64,000 nt of DNA from Polynucleobacter sp. 30F-ANTBAC (GCF_018882385.1 NZ_JACVON010000001.1:44844-108843), one strand, 5' to 3'; shown: positions 10,558-20,338, counted from the stretch's first letter. Numbers and translations: made by a program. The notes: a model not told the origin generated them from the letters alone.

Positions 10558-11878
10558 CTCGAACGTCACTTCGGGTTTGCCTGTGACCTTTGATAATTTA
10601 GATGATTGGTTGCAGCACCTAGAGCAGGCCCATCCTGTCGGAATTGATATGGGCTTGGACCGCATCAATCGTGTGAAACAAGCCCTTGATTTAAAGATAG
10701 AAGCTCTTGTATTTACGGTGGGTGGTACCAACGGCAAGGGCTCCACATGTGCATTGCTTGAAAGTATTCTTTTAGCTGCTTCCTACAAGGTCGGTTGCCA
10801 TACATCCCCTCATTTTTTAAAGTTCAATGAGCGCGCCCGGATACAGGGTGAGATGGTCAGTGATGAACAATTACTGGAGCATTTCAGAGTTGTTGAGCAG
10901 GCAAGGGTTAGCCTAGCTGATGCGCCAACCTTAACTTACTTTGAATTCACGACCTTGGCCATCATGCACCTTTTTTCAAAGGCCGGTTTGGATGCTGTCA
11001 TCCTAGAAGTTGGCTTAGGCGGGCGCCTAGATGCTGTCAATATCATTGATCCTGACTGTGCGATTGTGACCAGTATCGATTTGGATCACATGGGGTATCT
11101 TGGCGACACTCGCGAGAAGATCGCTTTTGAAAAAGCAGGTATTTTCCGCTCCAACTGTCCCGCTGTATGCGGTGACCCTGTGCCACCACAGTCTTTAATT
11201 GATCATGCGAATCAAATTGGCGCTGATTTATGGCTGATGGGGCGTGACTACAACTTCCAAGGTGATAAGCAGCAATGGGGATGGGCGGGGCGTTCCAAGC
11301 GTTTTTCAGGTCTAGGGTATCCCGCTCTGAGGGGGGCTAACCAATTGCTCAATGCTTCAGCCGTCATTGCGGCCTTAATGGCGGTGCGTGACCGATTACC
11401 TGTCGGAGCTCAAGAAATCAGAAATGGCATGGCTTGGGTGGAGTTGCCAGGCAGATTCCAGGTATTACCGGGTCAGCCCACCATTATTTTAGATGTAGCG
11501 CACAACCCTCATGCTAGCGCAGCTTTAGCGCAAAACTTGGAGAACATGGCTTACCACCCCTATACGATTGCAGTATTTGGGGCTATGTCCGACAAAGACA
11601 TTGCAGGCGTTCTAAAGCCGATGCTTGATAAGATTGATTTTTGGTATTTTTGTGACTTACCGACAGCTAGAGCAGACTCGGCAGAGAGTTTGGCTAAGCA
11701 ATTGAAAGCCTTAGGTTTCAAGGAGGGTAAGGACTCTGGGATCGAAACCTTTGAGAGTCCTGAAAAAGCCTACCAAGCAGCGCTTAAAAAGGCAGGTGAG
11801 GGTGATAGAATTACGGTGTTTGGTTCCTTCTACACTGTTGCTGGTGTGTTGGCCTATCGAAATGCAAAAGCTCATTAA
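10550..11878 (+). CDS. folC: Bifunctional dihydrofolate synthase / folylpolyglutamate synthase
   Basis: FolC adds glutamate to dihydropteroate and then to folates. The ATP-binding loop [12 protein letters not shown] (about residues 59-70), the [13 protein letters not shown] segment, the [11 protein letters not shown] motif and the later DVAHNPHA motif place it in the Mur-ligase-like family. The 442 residues are normal. The start is a TTG at 10550 inside the end of accD; GTG 10583 is an in-frame alternative 11 codons later that still leaves the conserved [13 protein letters not shown] start intact, so the exact start is uncertain. Confidence 0.95.
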   Translation: MPNSNVTSGLPVTFDNLDDWLQHLEQAHPVGIDMGLDRINRVKQALDLKIEALVFTVGGTNGKGSTCALLESILLAASYKVGCHTSPHFLKFNERARIQGEMVSDEQLLEHFRVVEQARVSLADAPTLTYFEFTTLAIMHLFSKAGLDAVILEVGLGGRLDAVNIIDPDCAIVTSIDLDHMGYLGDTREKIAFEKAGIFRSNCPAVCGDPVPPQSLIDHANQIGADLWLMGRDYNFQGDKQQWGWAGRSKRFSGLGYPALRGANQLLNASAVIAALMAVRDRLPVGAQEIRNGMAWVELPGRFQVLPGQPTIILDVAHNPHASAALAQNLENMAYHPYTIAVFGAMSDKDIAGVLKPMLDKIDFWYFCDLPTARADSAESLAKQLKALGFKEGKDSGIETFESPEKAYQAALKKAGEGDRITVFGSFYTVAGVLAYRNAKAH

Positions 11879-11911
11879 ATATGACACCACTTTGACTTAG
11901 AAATTTAGCTG

Positions 11912-12658
11912 ATGCGCCTACCTTTTTTTAACCGTCCAAGTACTAAAAGCAACTCACGAGCTGCTGATGAGCTCACCGAAGATCCTGAGCGTCAAAAAGC
12001 GCGCCATCGATTGATTGGCGCAGTGTTTTTAGTTACTGTCGCTGTGGCAGGTTTGCCAATTCTTTTTGATTCTCAGCCTAAGCAGCACCCTCATGACATT
12101 GCTATACAAATTATTCAGCCGGGCGCCAAAGATCAGAAGTTAGCAGAATCAAAATCAGATCCTGCTGATAAAAACCCAAAAAATAGTGTGGCTACCGATA
12201 GCAAAGAAGTAAAAAAAGACGACGCTAAAGAATCCAAAGACACTAAAGAAGCTAAAGACGTAAAAGATACCAAGCAGGCTAAAAAAGAAGAGGTTAAGTC
12301 TGATAAGCCTGCTGCACCGGTTAATAAGACTCTCGATAAGGGTGAGGAAGTGGTGGCGATTCTTGAGAATCGTCAGGATAAAAAACCTGAAACAAAACCA
12401 GAAAATTTAGCAACATCCTCGAAGTACATGATTCAAATTGGCGCATTCTCATCGGAGGAGCGGGTGAAGAATTGGCAAGCCAAACTCAAAGAGCAAAAGG
12501 TAAATACCTTCGTTGAGTTCAGAACTAACAAAGAAGGCGCGAAACTCCACTTGTTAAGGTCGGGCCCATATGCTGATAAAGCTAGTGCAGAGGCTGCTGA
12601 GAAAAAAATTCGTTATGTGGGCTTAAGTCCTAAAGTTGTCGAGCAAAAGCCTAATTAA
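11912..12658 (+). CDS. SPOR-domain cell-division protein (DedD-like)
   Basis: A 248-residue bitopic protein of the DedD/FtsN-like type. It has a cytoplasmic N terminus, one membrane span at about residues 34-51 (IGAVFLVTVAVAGLPILF) and a long charged linker rich in Lys, Asp and Ala with irregular KE/KD/TK repeats (about 80-160). The C-terminal SPOR domain (about 172-246, KYMIQIGAFSSEERVKNWQA) binds denuded peptidoglycan glycans at the septum. It lies between folC and cvpA, the order usual in proteobacteria. The low-complexity linker is expected to vary between strains. Confidence 0.88.
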   Translation: MRLPFFNRPSTKSNSRAADELTEDPERQKARHRLIGAVFLVTVAVAGLPILFDSQPKQHPHDIAIQIIQPGAKDQKLAESKSDPADKNPKNSVATDSKEVKKDDAKESKDTKEAKDVKDTKQAKKEEVKSDKPAAPVNKTLDKGEEVVAILENRQDKKPETKPENLATSSKYMIQIGAFSSEERVKNWQAKLKEQKVNTFVEFRTNKEGAKLHLLRSGPYADKASAEAAEKKIRYVGLSPKVVEQKPN

Positions 12659-12678
12659 TTATTTAAAGAATTTATTTC

Positions 12679-13194
12679 ATGGACTTTAACCTGACGCTCA
12701 TCGATATTATTGTTTTTGCCATATTGGCAATTTCAGCGTTGATGGGCATTTGGCGTGGCTTGGTTCGTGAGGTTTTGGCTTTGGTTGGATGGGTGGCTGC
12801 CTCTTGGGTTGCTTATCACTACGCGACTTGGTTGGCGTATGAATGGTTAACAGGAGTACCTGGCGGCGAGATGATGCGTTTGGCTTTGGGCTTCATTATT
12901 TTATTCATCGTTGTCATGATCGTTTGCGCACTGATTGGTAAATTTTTAGCCAAACTGATGCAGCAAGCTGGCTTGAGCCCGATGGATCGTTTTTTAGGAT
13001 TTGCATTTGGTTTGCTAAGAGGGGTGTTGATTGTTGTGGTGCTAAGTAGTTTGGCAACCTTAACAACTGTCTCGCAAACAACAGAATGGCGTAAGGCTTG
13101 GACTCTTCCAGCAATTGAATTATTGATTGGAATGACGCAAGCTTGGCTTCCGGATGAGTGGGCTGCTCAGGTGTCTGGGCAGTTAAAGAAGTAA
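12679..13194 (+). CDS. cvpA: CvpA family membrane protein
   Basis: A 171-residue inner-membrane protein with four predicted spans, beginning FNLTLIDIIVFAILAISALMG and containing the WRGLVREVLALVGWVAA segment and GFAFGLLRGVLIV near the C terminus. In E. coli CvpA is needed for colicin V production and sits upstream of purF, exactly as here (24 bases to purF). Its biochemical role is not settled; links to envelope homeostasis have been reported. Confidence 0.93.
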   Translation: MDFNLTLIDIIVFAILAISALMGIWRGLVREVLALVGWVAASWVAYHYATWLAYEWLTGVPGGEMMRLALGFIILFIVVMIVCALIGKFLAKLMQQAGLSPMDRFLGFAFGLLRGVLIVVVLSSLATLTTVSQTTEWRKAWTLPAIELLIGMTQAWLPDEWAAQVSGQLKK

Positions 13195-13217
13195 GTTTTA
13201 AAAAGATAGAGGTTTCT

Positions 13218-14759
13218 ATGTGCGGTATTGTCGGTGCGGTAGGCAATAGTCCTGTTAACCAGTTGCTCTATGACGCTTTGTTGTTATTACAACATCGTGG
13301 TCAAGATGCTGCCGGTATTGCCACAATGAACGGAAGTTCATTTAGCATGCATAAAGCCAATGGCATGGTGCGCGATGTATTCCGTACACGCAACATGCGT
13401 AGCTTGCCGGGCAATGCTGGCATTGGTCAGGTACGCTATCCAACTGCTGGTTCAGCTAGTAGTGAAGAAGAGGCGCAACCGTTTTATGTTAATGCGCCAT
13501 TCGGCATCATCTTGGCTCATAACGGTAATCTGACTAATGCTCCAGCTCTTCGTGATGAAATGTTTTATCGCGATCGACGCCACATCAATACCAACTCTGA
13601 TACAGAAGTTTTATTAAATGTATTGGCTGACGAGATTCAACGAGCGACCGATAGTATTGCTTTGGATGCTGCAGCCGCTTTTGCTGCTGTGAGCAAAGTT
13701 CAAAAGCGATTAAAAGGTTCTTATGCCGTTGTTTCTTTAATTGCCGGTTATGGTTTATTGGCATTCCGTGATCCATTTGGTATTCGTCCTTTATGTATTG
13801 GTCGTTTAGATACGCCGCAAGGTCCGGAGTGGATGATTGCATCCGAGTCCGTGACTCTGGAGGGTTTGGGATTTAAGGTGGTGAGAGACGTTGCGCCTGG
13901 TGAAGCAATCTTCATTGATAACTCAGGACAGTTCCACAGTAAATTATGTGCAGAGGGTGCCAAACTCAATCCATGTATTTTTGAATACGTTTATTTGGCA
14001 AGGCCTGATTCATGTATTGATGGCGTGACTGTTTATGATGTGCGCTTGTTGATGGGTAACTATCTGGCTCAGAAGATTGCTCGCGAAACCGATGTATCGC
14101 AAATTGATGTGGTGATGCCGATTCCAGATTCAAGCCGACCAGCTGCTATGCAGGTGGCTAAGTTGTTGGGTGTACCTTATCGCGAAGGTTTCTTTAAGAA
14201 CCGTTACGTTGGTCGTACCTTCATCATGCCGGGTCAGGCAATGCGTAAAAAGTCTGTTCGCCAAAAACTCAATGCCATGCGCCTAGAGTTCAAAGACAAG
14301 AATGTCTTGATTGTGGATGACTCGATTGTGCGGGGCACGACGTCTTATGAGATTGTGCAGATGGCAAGAGATGCCGGCGCGAAGAAAGTGATCTTTGCTT
14401 CAGCAGCGCCTCCGGTTCGTTTCCCGAACGTCTACGGTATCGATATGCCAACGCGCAGTGAGTTAGTGGCTTACGGTCGCACGCATGATGAAATTACCAA
14501 ATTAATTGGCGCTGATGAGCTCATCTATCAAGATGTGGAAGATCTGAAAAAAGCGGTTAGAGATATCAACCCAGCGATTGAGAACTTTGATGCCTCTTGC
14601 TTTGATGGTCAATACATTACCGGTGATATCACAGAGTCTTATTTGGATGCCCTTGAGGCTTCTAGAAATACGCCAAAAGCGTTAGCTGATCGACAGCAGG
14701 GTGAGAGCACTGATTTGGCTCGCTCACAATTACATTTACATTTAGCATCTCAAGAGTAG
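13218..14759 (+). CDS. purF: Amidophosphoribosyltransferase
   Basis: PurF makes phosphoribosylamine from PRPP and glutamine, the first committed purine step. The start must be ATG 13218, because the N-terminal nucleophile Cys2 (MCGIVGAVG) becomes the terminal residue after Met removal; the longer in-frame extension upstream is rejected for that reason. The glutaminase domain contains LQHRGQDAAGIAT, and the PRPP site is VLIVDDSIVRGTTS. The 513 residues are standard. It follows cvpA and precedes metZ. Confidence 0.97.
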   Translation: MCGIVGAVGNSPVNQLLYDALLLLQHRGQDAAGIATMNGSSFSMHKANGMVRDVFRTRNMRSLPGNAGIGQVRYPTAGSASSEEEAQPFYVNAPFGIILAHNGNLTNAPALRDEMFYRDRRHINTNSDTEVLLNVLADEIQRATDSIALDAAAAFAAVSKVQKRLKGSYAVVSLIAGYGLLAFRDPFGIRPLCIGRLDTPQGPEWMIASESVTLEGLGFKVVRDVAPGEAIFIDNSGQFHSKLCAEGAKLNPCIFEYVYLARPDSCIDGVTVYDVRLLMGNYLAQKIARETDVSQIDVVMPIPDSSRPAAMQVAKLLGVPYREGFFKNRYVGRTFIMPGQAMRKKSVRQKLNAMRLEFKDKNVLIVDDSIVRGTTSYEIVQMARDAGAKKVIFASAAPPVRFPNVYGIDMPTRSELVAYGRTHDEITKLIGADELIYQDVEDLKKAVRDINPAIENFDASCFDGQYITGDITESYLDALEASRNTPKALADRQQGESTDLARSQLHLHLASQE

Positions 14760-14768
14760 TATTCAGTT

Positions 14769-15971
14769 ATGAGCGATAAAAAAAGAGCGCCGATTGATAT
14801 CAAAAACTTGCACACCGACACATTGGGTGTGAGAGCGGGTGTTCGTCGTACGGAGTTTAATGAGCACTCTGAAGCGATGTTTTTAACTTCTAGCTTTTGC
14901 TTTGATAGTGCTGCCGATGCCGCTTATGGTTTTGCCAATGCTGAAAAAGGCTTTATCTACTCGAGATTTACCAATCCAACGGTGGCGATGTTCCAAGACC
15001 GTTTAGCGGCCTTAGAAGGTGGTGAGGCTTGTATTGCTACATCATCAGGTATGTCAGCCATCATGACCGTGGCGATGGCTCATCTTCAAGCAGGTGATCA
15101 TGTTGTTTGTTCACGCTCTGTTTTTGGTGCGACCATTCAGTTGTTTACAGCCATCTTGGGTAAGTTTGGTATTGAGACAACGTATGTCGACATGTCTGAT
15201 CTCAACGCATGGCAAGCTGCAGTCAAGCCAAATACAAAACTATTTTATTTAGAAACACCGTCTAATCCTTTGACTGAAGTGGCTGACATTGCTGCAATTG
15301 CCAAAATTGCAAAAGCAGCCAAGGCGCTTTATGTTGTAGATAATTGTTTCTGTACACCTGCTTTACAAAAACCTTTGGCTCTGGGTGCCGATGTGGTGAT
15401 TCATTCAGCAACCAAATACCTCGATGGTCAAGGCCGTGTTTTAGGTGGCGCTATTGTTGGTAGTGAAGAATTTATTTTGGGCAAAGCATTTCCTTATGTG
15501 AGAACAGCAGGACCCACACTGTCTGCGTTCAATGCTTGGGTGATCCTCAAGGGTTTGGAGACCTTAAACCTAAGAGTTGAAAAGCAGAGTGAGTCCGCTT
15601 TGGAGTTGGCGCAATGGTTAGAGCAGCAACCCGCGGTGGAACGTGTTTACCATCCAGGTTTGAAATCTCATCCGCAGTATGAGTTGGCGCGTACCCAGCA
15701 AAGAATGGGTGGTCCGATTTTGTCTTTTACACTCAAAGGCGGCAAAGAGGCTGCGTGGAAAGTGATTGATGGCACCAAGTTGTTATCGATTACGGCGAAC
15801 TTGGGTGATACGCGTACCACGATCACTCATCCAGCCACTACGACCCACGTTCGAGTGAGCCCTGAAGCGAGAGCTGCAGCAGGTATCACGGATAGCTTGG
15901 TGCGAATTGCAGTCGGCTTGGAAAATATTGAAGATATCAAAAACGACTTGCTAGCAGGCTTGAAGCTTTAA
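14769..15971 (+). CDS. metZ: O-succinylhomoserine sulfhydrylase
   Basis: MetZ is a PLP enzyme that makes homocysteine directly from O-succinylhomoserine and sulfide, by-passing cystathionine. It belongs to the Cys/Met metabolism PLP family: the PLP Lys lies in HSATKYLDGQGR, with YSRFTNPT and SSGMSAI motifs earlier and TRTTITHPATTTH near the end. The 400 residues match. The cvpA-purF-metZ order is typical of Burkholderiales. A MetC/MetB-like activity cannot be excluded by motif alone, but the context supports metZ. Confidence 0.92.
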   Translation: MSDKKRAPIDIKNLHTDTLGVRAGVRRTEFNEHSEAMFLTSSFCFDSAADAAYGFANAEKGFIYSRFTNPTVAMFQDRLAALEGGEACIATSSGMSAIMTVAMAHLQAGDHVVCSRSVFGATIQLFTAILGKFGIETTYVDMSDLNAWQAAVKPNTKLFYLETPSNPLTEVADIAAIAKIAKAAKALYVVDNCFCTPALQKPLALGADVVIHSATKYLDGQGRVLGGAIVGSEEFILGKAFPYVRTAGPTLSAFNAWVILKGLETLNLRVEKQSESALELAQWLEQQPAVERVYHPGLKSHPQYELARTQQRMGGPILSFTLKGGKEAAWKVIDGTKLLSITANLGDTRTTITHPATTTHVRVSPEARAAAGITDSLVRIAVGLENIEDIKNDLLAGLKL

Positions 15972-16008
15972 CTATCTAACACCCAATTCACAGCCGCATG
16001 ACACTCAG

Positions 16009-16034
16009 AAGGAAGCTTAAAAAGCTTCCTTTTC
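16009..16034. terminator. Bidirectional terminator between metZ and the SoxH-like gene
   Basis: A perfect 10-bp inverted repeat (AAGGAAGCTT at 16009-16018, AAGCTTCCTT at 16022-16031) with a 3-base loop. It is followed by TTT on the plus strand and overlaps the stop codon of the convergent minus-strand gene, so it could end both transcripts. Confidence 0.75.
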
Positions 16035-17018
16035 TGCTTCTAGGTAAGCCAGGCTTGTGTACTTCCCGATATTGCCTTCAAATCCAGCAGTCGTTTTGGC
16101 GTATTTCATCACTCTTGGATCTTTTAGAACCAAGGCTTTGGCTGCGCTTGGATCGACTCCATCCTGAATGGCTTTGACGCAGGTCTCATAAATGCCACCC
16201 ATGAATTCACCATACTCTTTAAGAAGGGTTTTCTTGGCATTGCCGTGACCCGGAATCCACAATTGCTCGCCCGTGGCTTCACTGAGTGCTTTATAGGTTT
16301 TAAACGTGCCGACGTATGAGCCGTCATCCATATTCGCAATCCGGCCATCCATCGCGATATCGCCTACATAAGTGACTTGATCTTGAACAACTTCTAGGCA
16401 AATATCCCCGGGGGTATGAGAAATACCATAGTGGTGGACTCTAATTTGTATATCACCGTAATCAAACACATCACCATGTTTAACGGTATGCGTCGGCGGT
16501 ATCACTTTAGTTCCGACGGTAGCTTGATTGGTCCAACGTTCCATTAAGCTCTTCCAAGCATTACCTTCAATACCTTTGATTTGATTCAGGCTGTAAGGGT
16601 GTGCATAGATCGGAATTTCTTGACCATAGGCTTCAATGAAAGCCTGATTACCTAAGAAATGATCGCCATGGTAGTGAGAGTTAAATATGGCAATGACTGG
16701 GAGTGAGCTAACTTTTTTAATCATGCGTATGGCCATCTCACCGATTTGTAAGGAGGCGCCTGTATCTAAAACAACAATACCTTTTTTAGTGATGACAAAT
16801 GTGATGTTGGCCATCATGCCTTGGTTTTCTGCAGTAGGAAAACCGTCGGGTGAGTAAATCATCCAAACGTGTTTGCTGAGTTGTTTAGCGGGATGATCTT
16901 TGACCTTCGGCCCCTTGATGAATTCTTCGGCTGCTTTAGCAAAATTGATGACTTGAGGAAGCGCAACTAAGCCAATTGCTCCCACAGAAATTTTTAAAAT
17001 GGTGCGACGCTGATTCAT
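16017..17018 (-). CDS. SoxH-like Tat-exported metallo-beta-lactamase-fold hydrolase
   Basis: A 333-residue exported protein. The N terminus NQRRTILKI is followed by a hydrophobic stretch, a Tat-type signal. The metallo-beta-lactamase signature HYHGDH lies at residues 115-120 after IFNS, with later His/Asp ligands in HTPGDICL, VGDIAMDG and PGHGNAKK. It is read divergently from soxCD across a 359-base gap. Family knowledge: SoxH and the quinoprotein-relay hydrolases are periplasmic proteins of this fold linked to sulfur oxidation, with the substrate unknown. The Sox assignment here is by neighbourhood and domain, not by a demonstrated reaction. Confidence 0.8.
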   Translation of the reverse strand: MNQRRTILKISVGAIGLVALPQVINFAKAAEEFIKGPKVKDHPAKQLSKHVWMIYSPDGFPTAENQGMMANITFVITKKGIVVLDTGASLQIGEMAIRMIKKVSSLPVIAIFNSHYHGDHFLGNQAFIEAYGQEIPIYAHPYSLNQIKGIEGNAWKSLMERWTNQATVGTKVIPPTHTVKHGDVFDYGDIQIRVHHYGISHTPGDICLEVVQDQVTYVGDIAMDGRIANMDDGSYVGTFKTYKALSEATGEQLWIPGHGNAKKTLLKEYGEFMGGIYETCVKAIQDGVDPSAAKALVLKDPRVMKYAKTTAGFEGNIGKYTSLAYLEAEKEAF

Positions 17019-17377
17019 AAGAAACCTTATTTATTTTTTTATACGTTTGATGCTGGATTGTCACATCGTACCGCGAACAATTTGTCTAAATTATTTTTGC
17101 TGAAAATTTGATGAAATTATCGAATCAGTGATTGTGTGATGCAAATGCGCATATATCAATTAGCCTTATTTCATAAGCGTTTCAAAATAAGATGGCATCA
17201 GTTAGTTAAAGCCTCTAACTGATGCTAATTTTTCATCAGTATTTCCCCTTAATTCGGAGAACCGTTCAACTTTTTTGCTATTTTGATATTTCAAAAAAAT
17301 CTATAAGGCTCGATAATGATGAACAGTGAAATTTAAGCACTTTAAGACATACACTTAAATCAAAATTAGGAGTCCTT
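17019..17377. promoter_or_regulatory. Divergent soxH-like / soxC control region with an 11-bp inverted repeat
   Basis: This 359-base non-coding gap must hold the promoters of both the minus-strand hydrolase and soxCDYZ. At 17195-17225 lies a perfect 11-bp inverted repeat, GCATCAGTTAG and CTAACTGATGC, with a 9-base spacer, followed on the plus strand by TAATTTTT. It could be an operator or an intrinsic terminator in a leader. A second, weaker pair (CTTATTT and AAATAAG) lies at about 17164-17191. Good -35/-10 boxes could not be assigned by eye. AGGAG (17368-17372) precedes the soxC GTG start. Confidence 0.6.
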
Positions 17378-18739
17378 GTGACAACAGAGAAAAAACCTAG
17401 AGTGTTAGGACGATTACGTCGAGCACCAGAAAATTTTGTAACTCAGCAATTCGCTGACGATGTTTATGAAAATGGTCTTGACGAAACTCGTCGTGGCTTC
17501 TTGCGTAAAAGTTTTATGACTGCATTGGGTGCAGCTTCAGCAGGTGGTGCTGTTAGTGCAGCTTTTGCAGCCGACGGTGAAAAAGTGATTTTAGAGAAGC
17601 AACAATGGCAAACGACTTTAGGTCAACCTGTTGCTGCTCGACCTTATGGTATGCCATCACAGTGGGAGGCGCCATTACAGCGTCGTGAGTCACCTGGTCT
17701 TACACGAGTATCTGCTGCATCAGTCGCCTTTTCACCTTTGCAAGGTTTCTTTGGCATCATCACACCTAACGGCTTGCATTTTGAGCGTCACCACCAAGGT
17801 TGGTATGACATCGATCCAGCGCAACACCGTTTGATGGTCAATGGTTTGGTTAAGCAAGAAAAAGTATTTACGATGGATGACATGATGCGTTTGCCATCTG
17901 TGTCACGTATTCACTTTATTGAGTGCGGTGCTAATACTGGTTTAGAGTGGGGTAACGTTGCTGTACCTAGCGTACAGTACACCCACGGTATGTTGTCTTG
18001 CTGCGAGTTCACAGGTGTGTTGCTTTCAACACTTTTAGATATGTGTGGTGCAGACCTTAAAAATGGTAAGTACATTTTGGCTGAAGGTGGTGATGGCTCT
18101 GGTATGACTAGAACTATCCCAATGGATGCGGCTCTCAAAGATGTGATGGTAGTTTGGGCCATGAACGGCGAGATGCTTCGCCCTGAAAATGGTTACCCAT
18201 TGCGTTTATTGGTGCCAGGCGTGCAGGGCGTTAGCTCTGTAAAGTGGTTGCGTCGTATTGAAGTGGGTGACATGCCCTACGCAGCTAAAGATGAAGCTGT
18301 TCACTATATTGACTTATTGCCAAGTGGATTGCATCGTCAATACACCACGATCCAAGAATGTAAGTCTGTGATTACGACACCTTCAGGTGGTCAGCAATTG
18401 CTTGACAAAGGTTTCTATAACATCAGTGGTATGGCTTGGTCTGGTCGCGGTAAGATCAAACACGTGGATATCTCAGTGGATGGCGGCAATAACTGGCGCC
18501 GTGCTCGCTTAGAGACTCCTGTGTTGTCAAAAGCGATCACACGTTTCAATATGGATTGGACATGGGATGGCTCACCAGCGATCTTGATGTCACGTGCAAC
18601 TGATGAGACAGGTTATGTTCAGCCAATGGTCAAACAATTGAGAGAAGTTCGTGGCACTCGCTCGATCTATCACAACAATTCAATCCAAGCATGGAAGCTT
18701 GATACGAACGGGGAGTTAAGTAATGTTCAAGTGGGCTAA
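17378..18739 (+). CDS. soxC: Sulfane dehydrogenase molybdoprotein subunit SoxC
   Basis: SoxC is the molybdopterin subunit of sulfane dehydrogenase SoxCD, which oxidises the sulfane sulfur on SoxY in the periplasm and yields six electrons. The 453-residue chain has a Tat signal (RRGFLRK at residues 38-44, then an Ala-rich core ending AAFAA). The Mo-coordinating Cys is C183 in HFIECGANTGLEW, and a dimerisation domain follows (about 330-440). It starts with GTG after AGGAG. soxD overlaps its end by 17 bases. SoxCD implies full oxidation of thiosulfate to sulfate without sulfur globules. Confidence 0.95.
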   Translation: MTTEKKPRVLGRLRRAPENFVTQQFADDVYENGLDETRRGFLRKSFMTALGAASAGGAVSAAFAADGEKVILEKQQWQTTLGQPVAARPYGMPSQWEAPLQRRESPGLTRVSAASVAFSPLQGFFGIITPNGLHFERHHQGWYDIDPAQHRLMVNGLVKQEKVFTMDDMMRLPSVSRIHFIECGANTGLEWGNVAVPSVQYTHGMLSCCEFTGVLLSTLLDMCGADLKNGKYILAEGGDGSGMTRTIPMDAALKDVMVVWAMNGEMLRPENGYPLRLLVPGVQGVSSVKWLRRIEVGDMPYAAKDEAVHYIDLLPSGLHRQYTTIQECKSVITTPSGGQQLLDKGFYNISGMAWSGRGKIKHVDISVDGGNNWRRARLETPVLSKAITRFNMDWTWDGSPAILMSRATDETGYVQPMVKQLREVRGTRSIYHNNSIQAWKLDTNGELSNVQVG

Positions 18740-19811
18740 TCCTATGACAAATAAATTAACTTCTAAAGTAACGAAGGCGCTTGTTTTAGCTGGTCTTTCA
18801 ACAGTGTTAATCGGTACAGCTGTAGCGCAATCCAAATACTCAGGTATTGGTCGCGACGCAACAAAAGCTGAAGTAGCGGCTTGGGATATCGATGTACGTC
18901 CTGACTTTAAAGGTTTGCCTGCTGGTTCGGGTACAACTTTGCGTGGTCAAGAGGTTTGGGAAGGTCGTTGTGCATCTTGTCACGGTACTTTTGGTGAATC
19001 TAATGAGGTATTTACCCCGATTGTGGGTGGTACAACTAAAGACGATATCAAAACAGGTCGTGTTGCTTCATTAACAAGCGAAAAGCAACCTCAAAGAACA
19101 ACTTTGATGAAGGTGGCAACTGTTTCAACACTTTGGGACTATATCTACCGCGCTATGCCGTGGAATGCTCCTCGAACATTGAGTGTGGATGACACGTATG
19201 CTGTTCTTGGTTACATCTTGAGCATGGCTGAAATCGTTCCGGATGAGTTCACGTTGAGCGACAAAAATATCGCTGATGTGCAAAAGTTGATGCCTAACCG
19301 TAATGGTATGACTCAGGCTCACGGCATGTGGAACGAAGGTGGTAAGCCTGACGTTAAAGCAACAGCTTGTATGAGTGATTGCTCAAAGCACGTCACCATT
19401 GGTTCATTCTTGCCAGACTATGCGCGCAATGCTCATGAGAACTTGGCATTACAAAATCGTCCTTACGGTCCTTACCGTGGTGTGGATACAACAAAGCCAC
19501 CTGTAGCGAAGTTGCCTGGCAAAGGCTTGATGGCTGTGAATATGAGTGCAGCGGACTCGATCACTCCAGAGGGTTTGTTCAAGAAGCATAACTGTGCTAC
19601 TTGCCATGCTCCAGCTAGCCGTGCGATTGGTCCAGCTATCTCTGAGGTGGCGGCCAAGTACAAAGGTCAAGCAGATGCCGTTAAAAAGTTGCATGACAAA
19701 GTGAAGGTGGGTGGTGCTGGTGTTTGGGGTGCTATCCCAATGCCGCCACATGCACACGTTCCAGAGGGTGATATTGATGTCCTCGTAAAATGGATGCTCA
19801 CAGGTAAATAA
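18723..19811 (+). CDS. soxD: Sulfane dehydrogenase diheme cytochrome c subunit SoxD
   Basis: SoxD takes electrons from SoxC and passes them to cytochrome c. This 362-residue form has a signal peptide (about residues 8-36, ending AVAQ) and two heme-c sites, CASCH at 83-87 and CATCH at 291-295, the latter with a downstream IPMPPH Met-ligand loop like cytochrome c551. Start ATG 18723 lies inside the end of soxC and has GGAG seven bases upstream; ATG 18744 is an alternative that gives a shorter signal. Translation is probably coupled to soxC. Confidence 0.94.
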   Translation: MFKWANPMTNKLTSKVTKALVLAGLSTVLIGTAVAQSKYSGIGRDATKAEVAAWDIDVRPDFKGLPAGSGTTLRGQEVWEGRCASCHGTFGESNEVFTPIVGGTTKDDIKTGRVASLTSEKQPQRTTLMKVATVSTLWDYIYRAMPWNAPRTLSVDDTYAVLGYILSMAEIVPDEFTLSDKNIADVQKLMPNRNGMTQAHGMWNEGGKPDVKATACMSDCSKHVTIGSFLPDYARNAHENLALQNRPYGPYRGVDTTKPPVAKLPGKGLMAVNMSAADSITPEGLFKKHNCATCHAPASRAIGPAISEVAAKYKGQADAVKKLHDKVKVGGAGVWGAIPMPPHAHVPEGDIDVLVKWMLTGK

Positions 19812-19882
19812 AACGGTAATATGCTGTTTATAAGTGTTTTTAATTGATTTTTTGATATTTAGTTTTTTTAGAAGGAGTTCAT

Positions 19883-20338
19883 ATGAACCAAAAGCGTCGT
19901 GATGCATTGCGATTAACAGCTGTTATCGGTTTGATGGCAGCAACAGGTCTTATTTCTCAAGCAGAAGCTGCTGAATGGAACAAGGCTGCATTTGATGGTA
20001 AAACTTTAGATGATGTTTTGAAGTCATTAGGTGGCTCATCAGCTAGCAAATCACCAGCTATTACCATTAACGCTCCAGATATCGCTGAAAACGGTGCTGT
20101 TGTGCCTGTTGGCGTTACAACAACATTGCCAAAAACACAGCAAATCGCTATTTTGGTTGAGAAGAATCCGAGTGCATTAGCAGCTCAGTTCTTAATGACT
20201 GGCGATTCAGAGCCATTCGTAGCTTCTCGTGTGAAGATGGGTCAAACATCCAATGTTCACGCTTTAGTAAAAGCTGACGGCAAGTGGTTTGTAACAACTA
20301 AAGAAGTTAAAGTGACTTTGGGTGGTTGCGGCGGTTAA
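19883..20338 (+). CDS. soxY: Thiosulfate-oxidation carrier protein SoxY
   Basis: SoxY carries sulfur intermediates on the Cys of its C-terminal GGCGG swinging arm; here the protein ends exactly in LGGCGG. The 151 residues begin with a Tat-like KRRDALRL followed by a hydrophobic stretch ending SQAEAA. It pairs with SoxZ, the next gene, and is exported as the SoxYZ complex. An AGAAGGAG ribosome site precedes the ATG. The 71-base gap from soxD holds a T-rich stretch without a clear hairpin. Confidence 0.97.
   Translation: MNQKRRDALRLTAVIGLMAATGLISQAEAAEWNKAAFDGKTLDDVLKSLGGSSASKSPAITINAPDIAENGAVVPVGVTTTLPKTQQIAILVEKNPSALAAQFLMTGDSEPFVASRVKMGQTSNVHALVKADGKWFVTTKEVKVTLGGCGG

Noticed and set aside
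13158..13217. N-terminal extension of purF
   Set aside because: PurF needs Cys as the first residue after Met removal, which fixes the start at 13218.
19449..19907. A 152-codon minus-strand frame across soxD and the soxDY gap
   Set aside because: Its His/Thr-rich translation mirrors soxD codons and no ribosome site or family pattern is seen.
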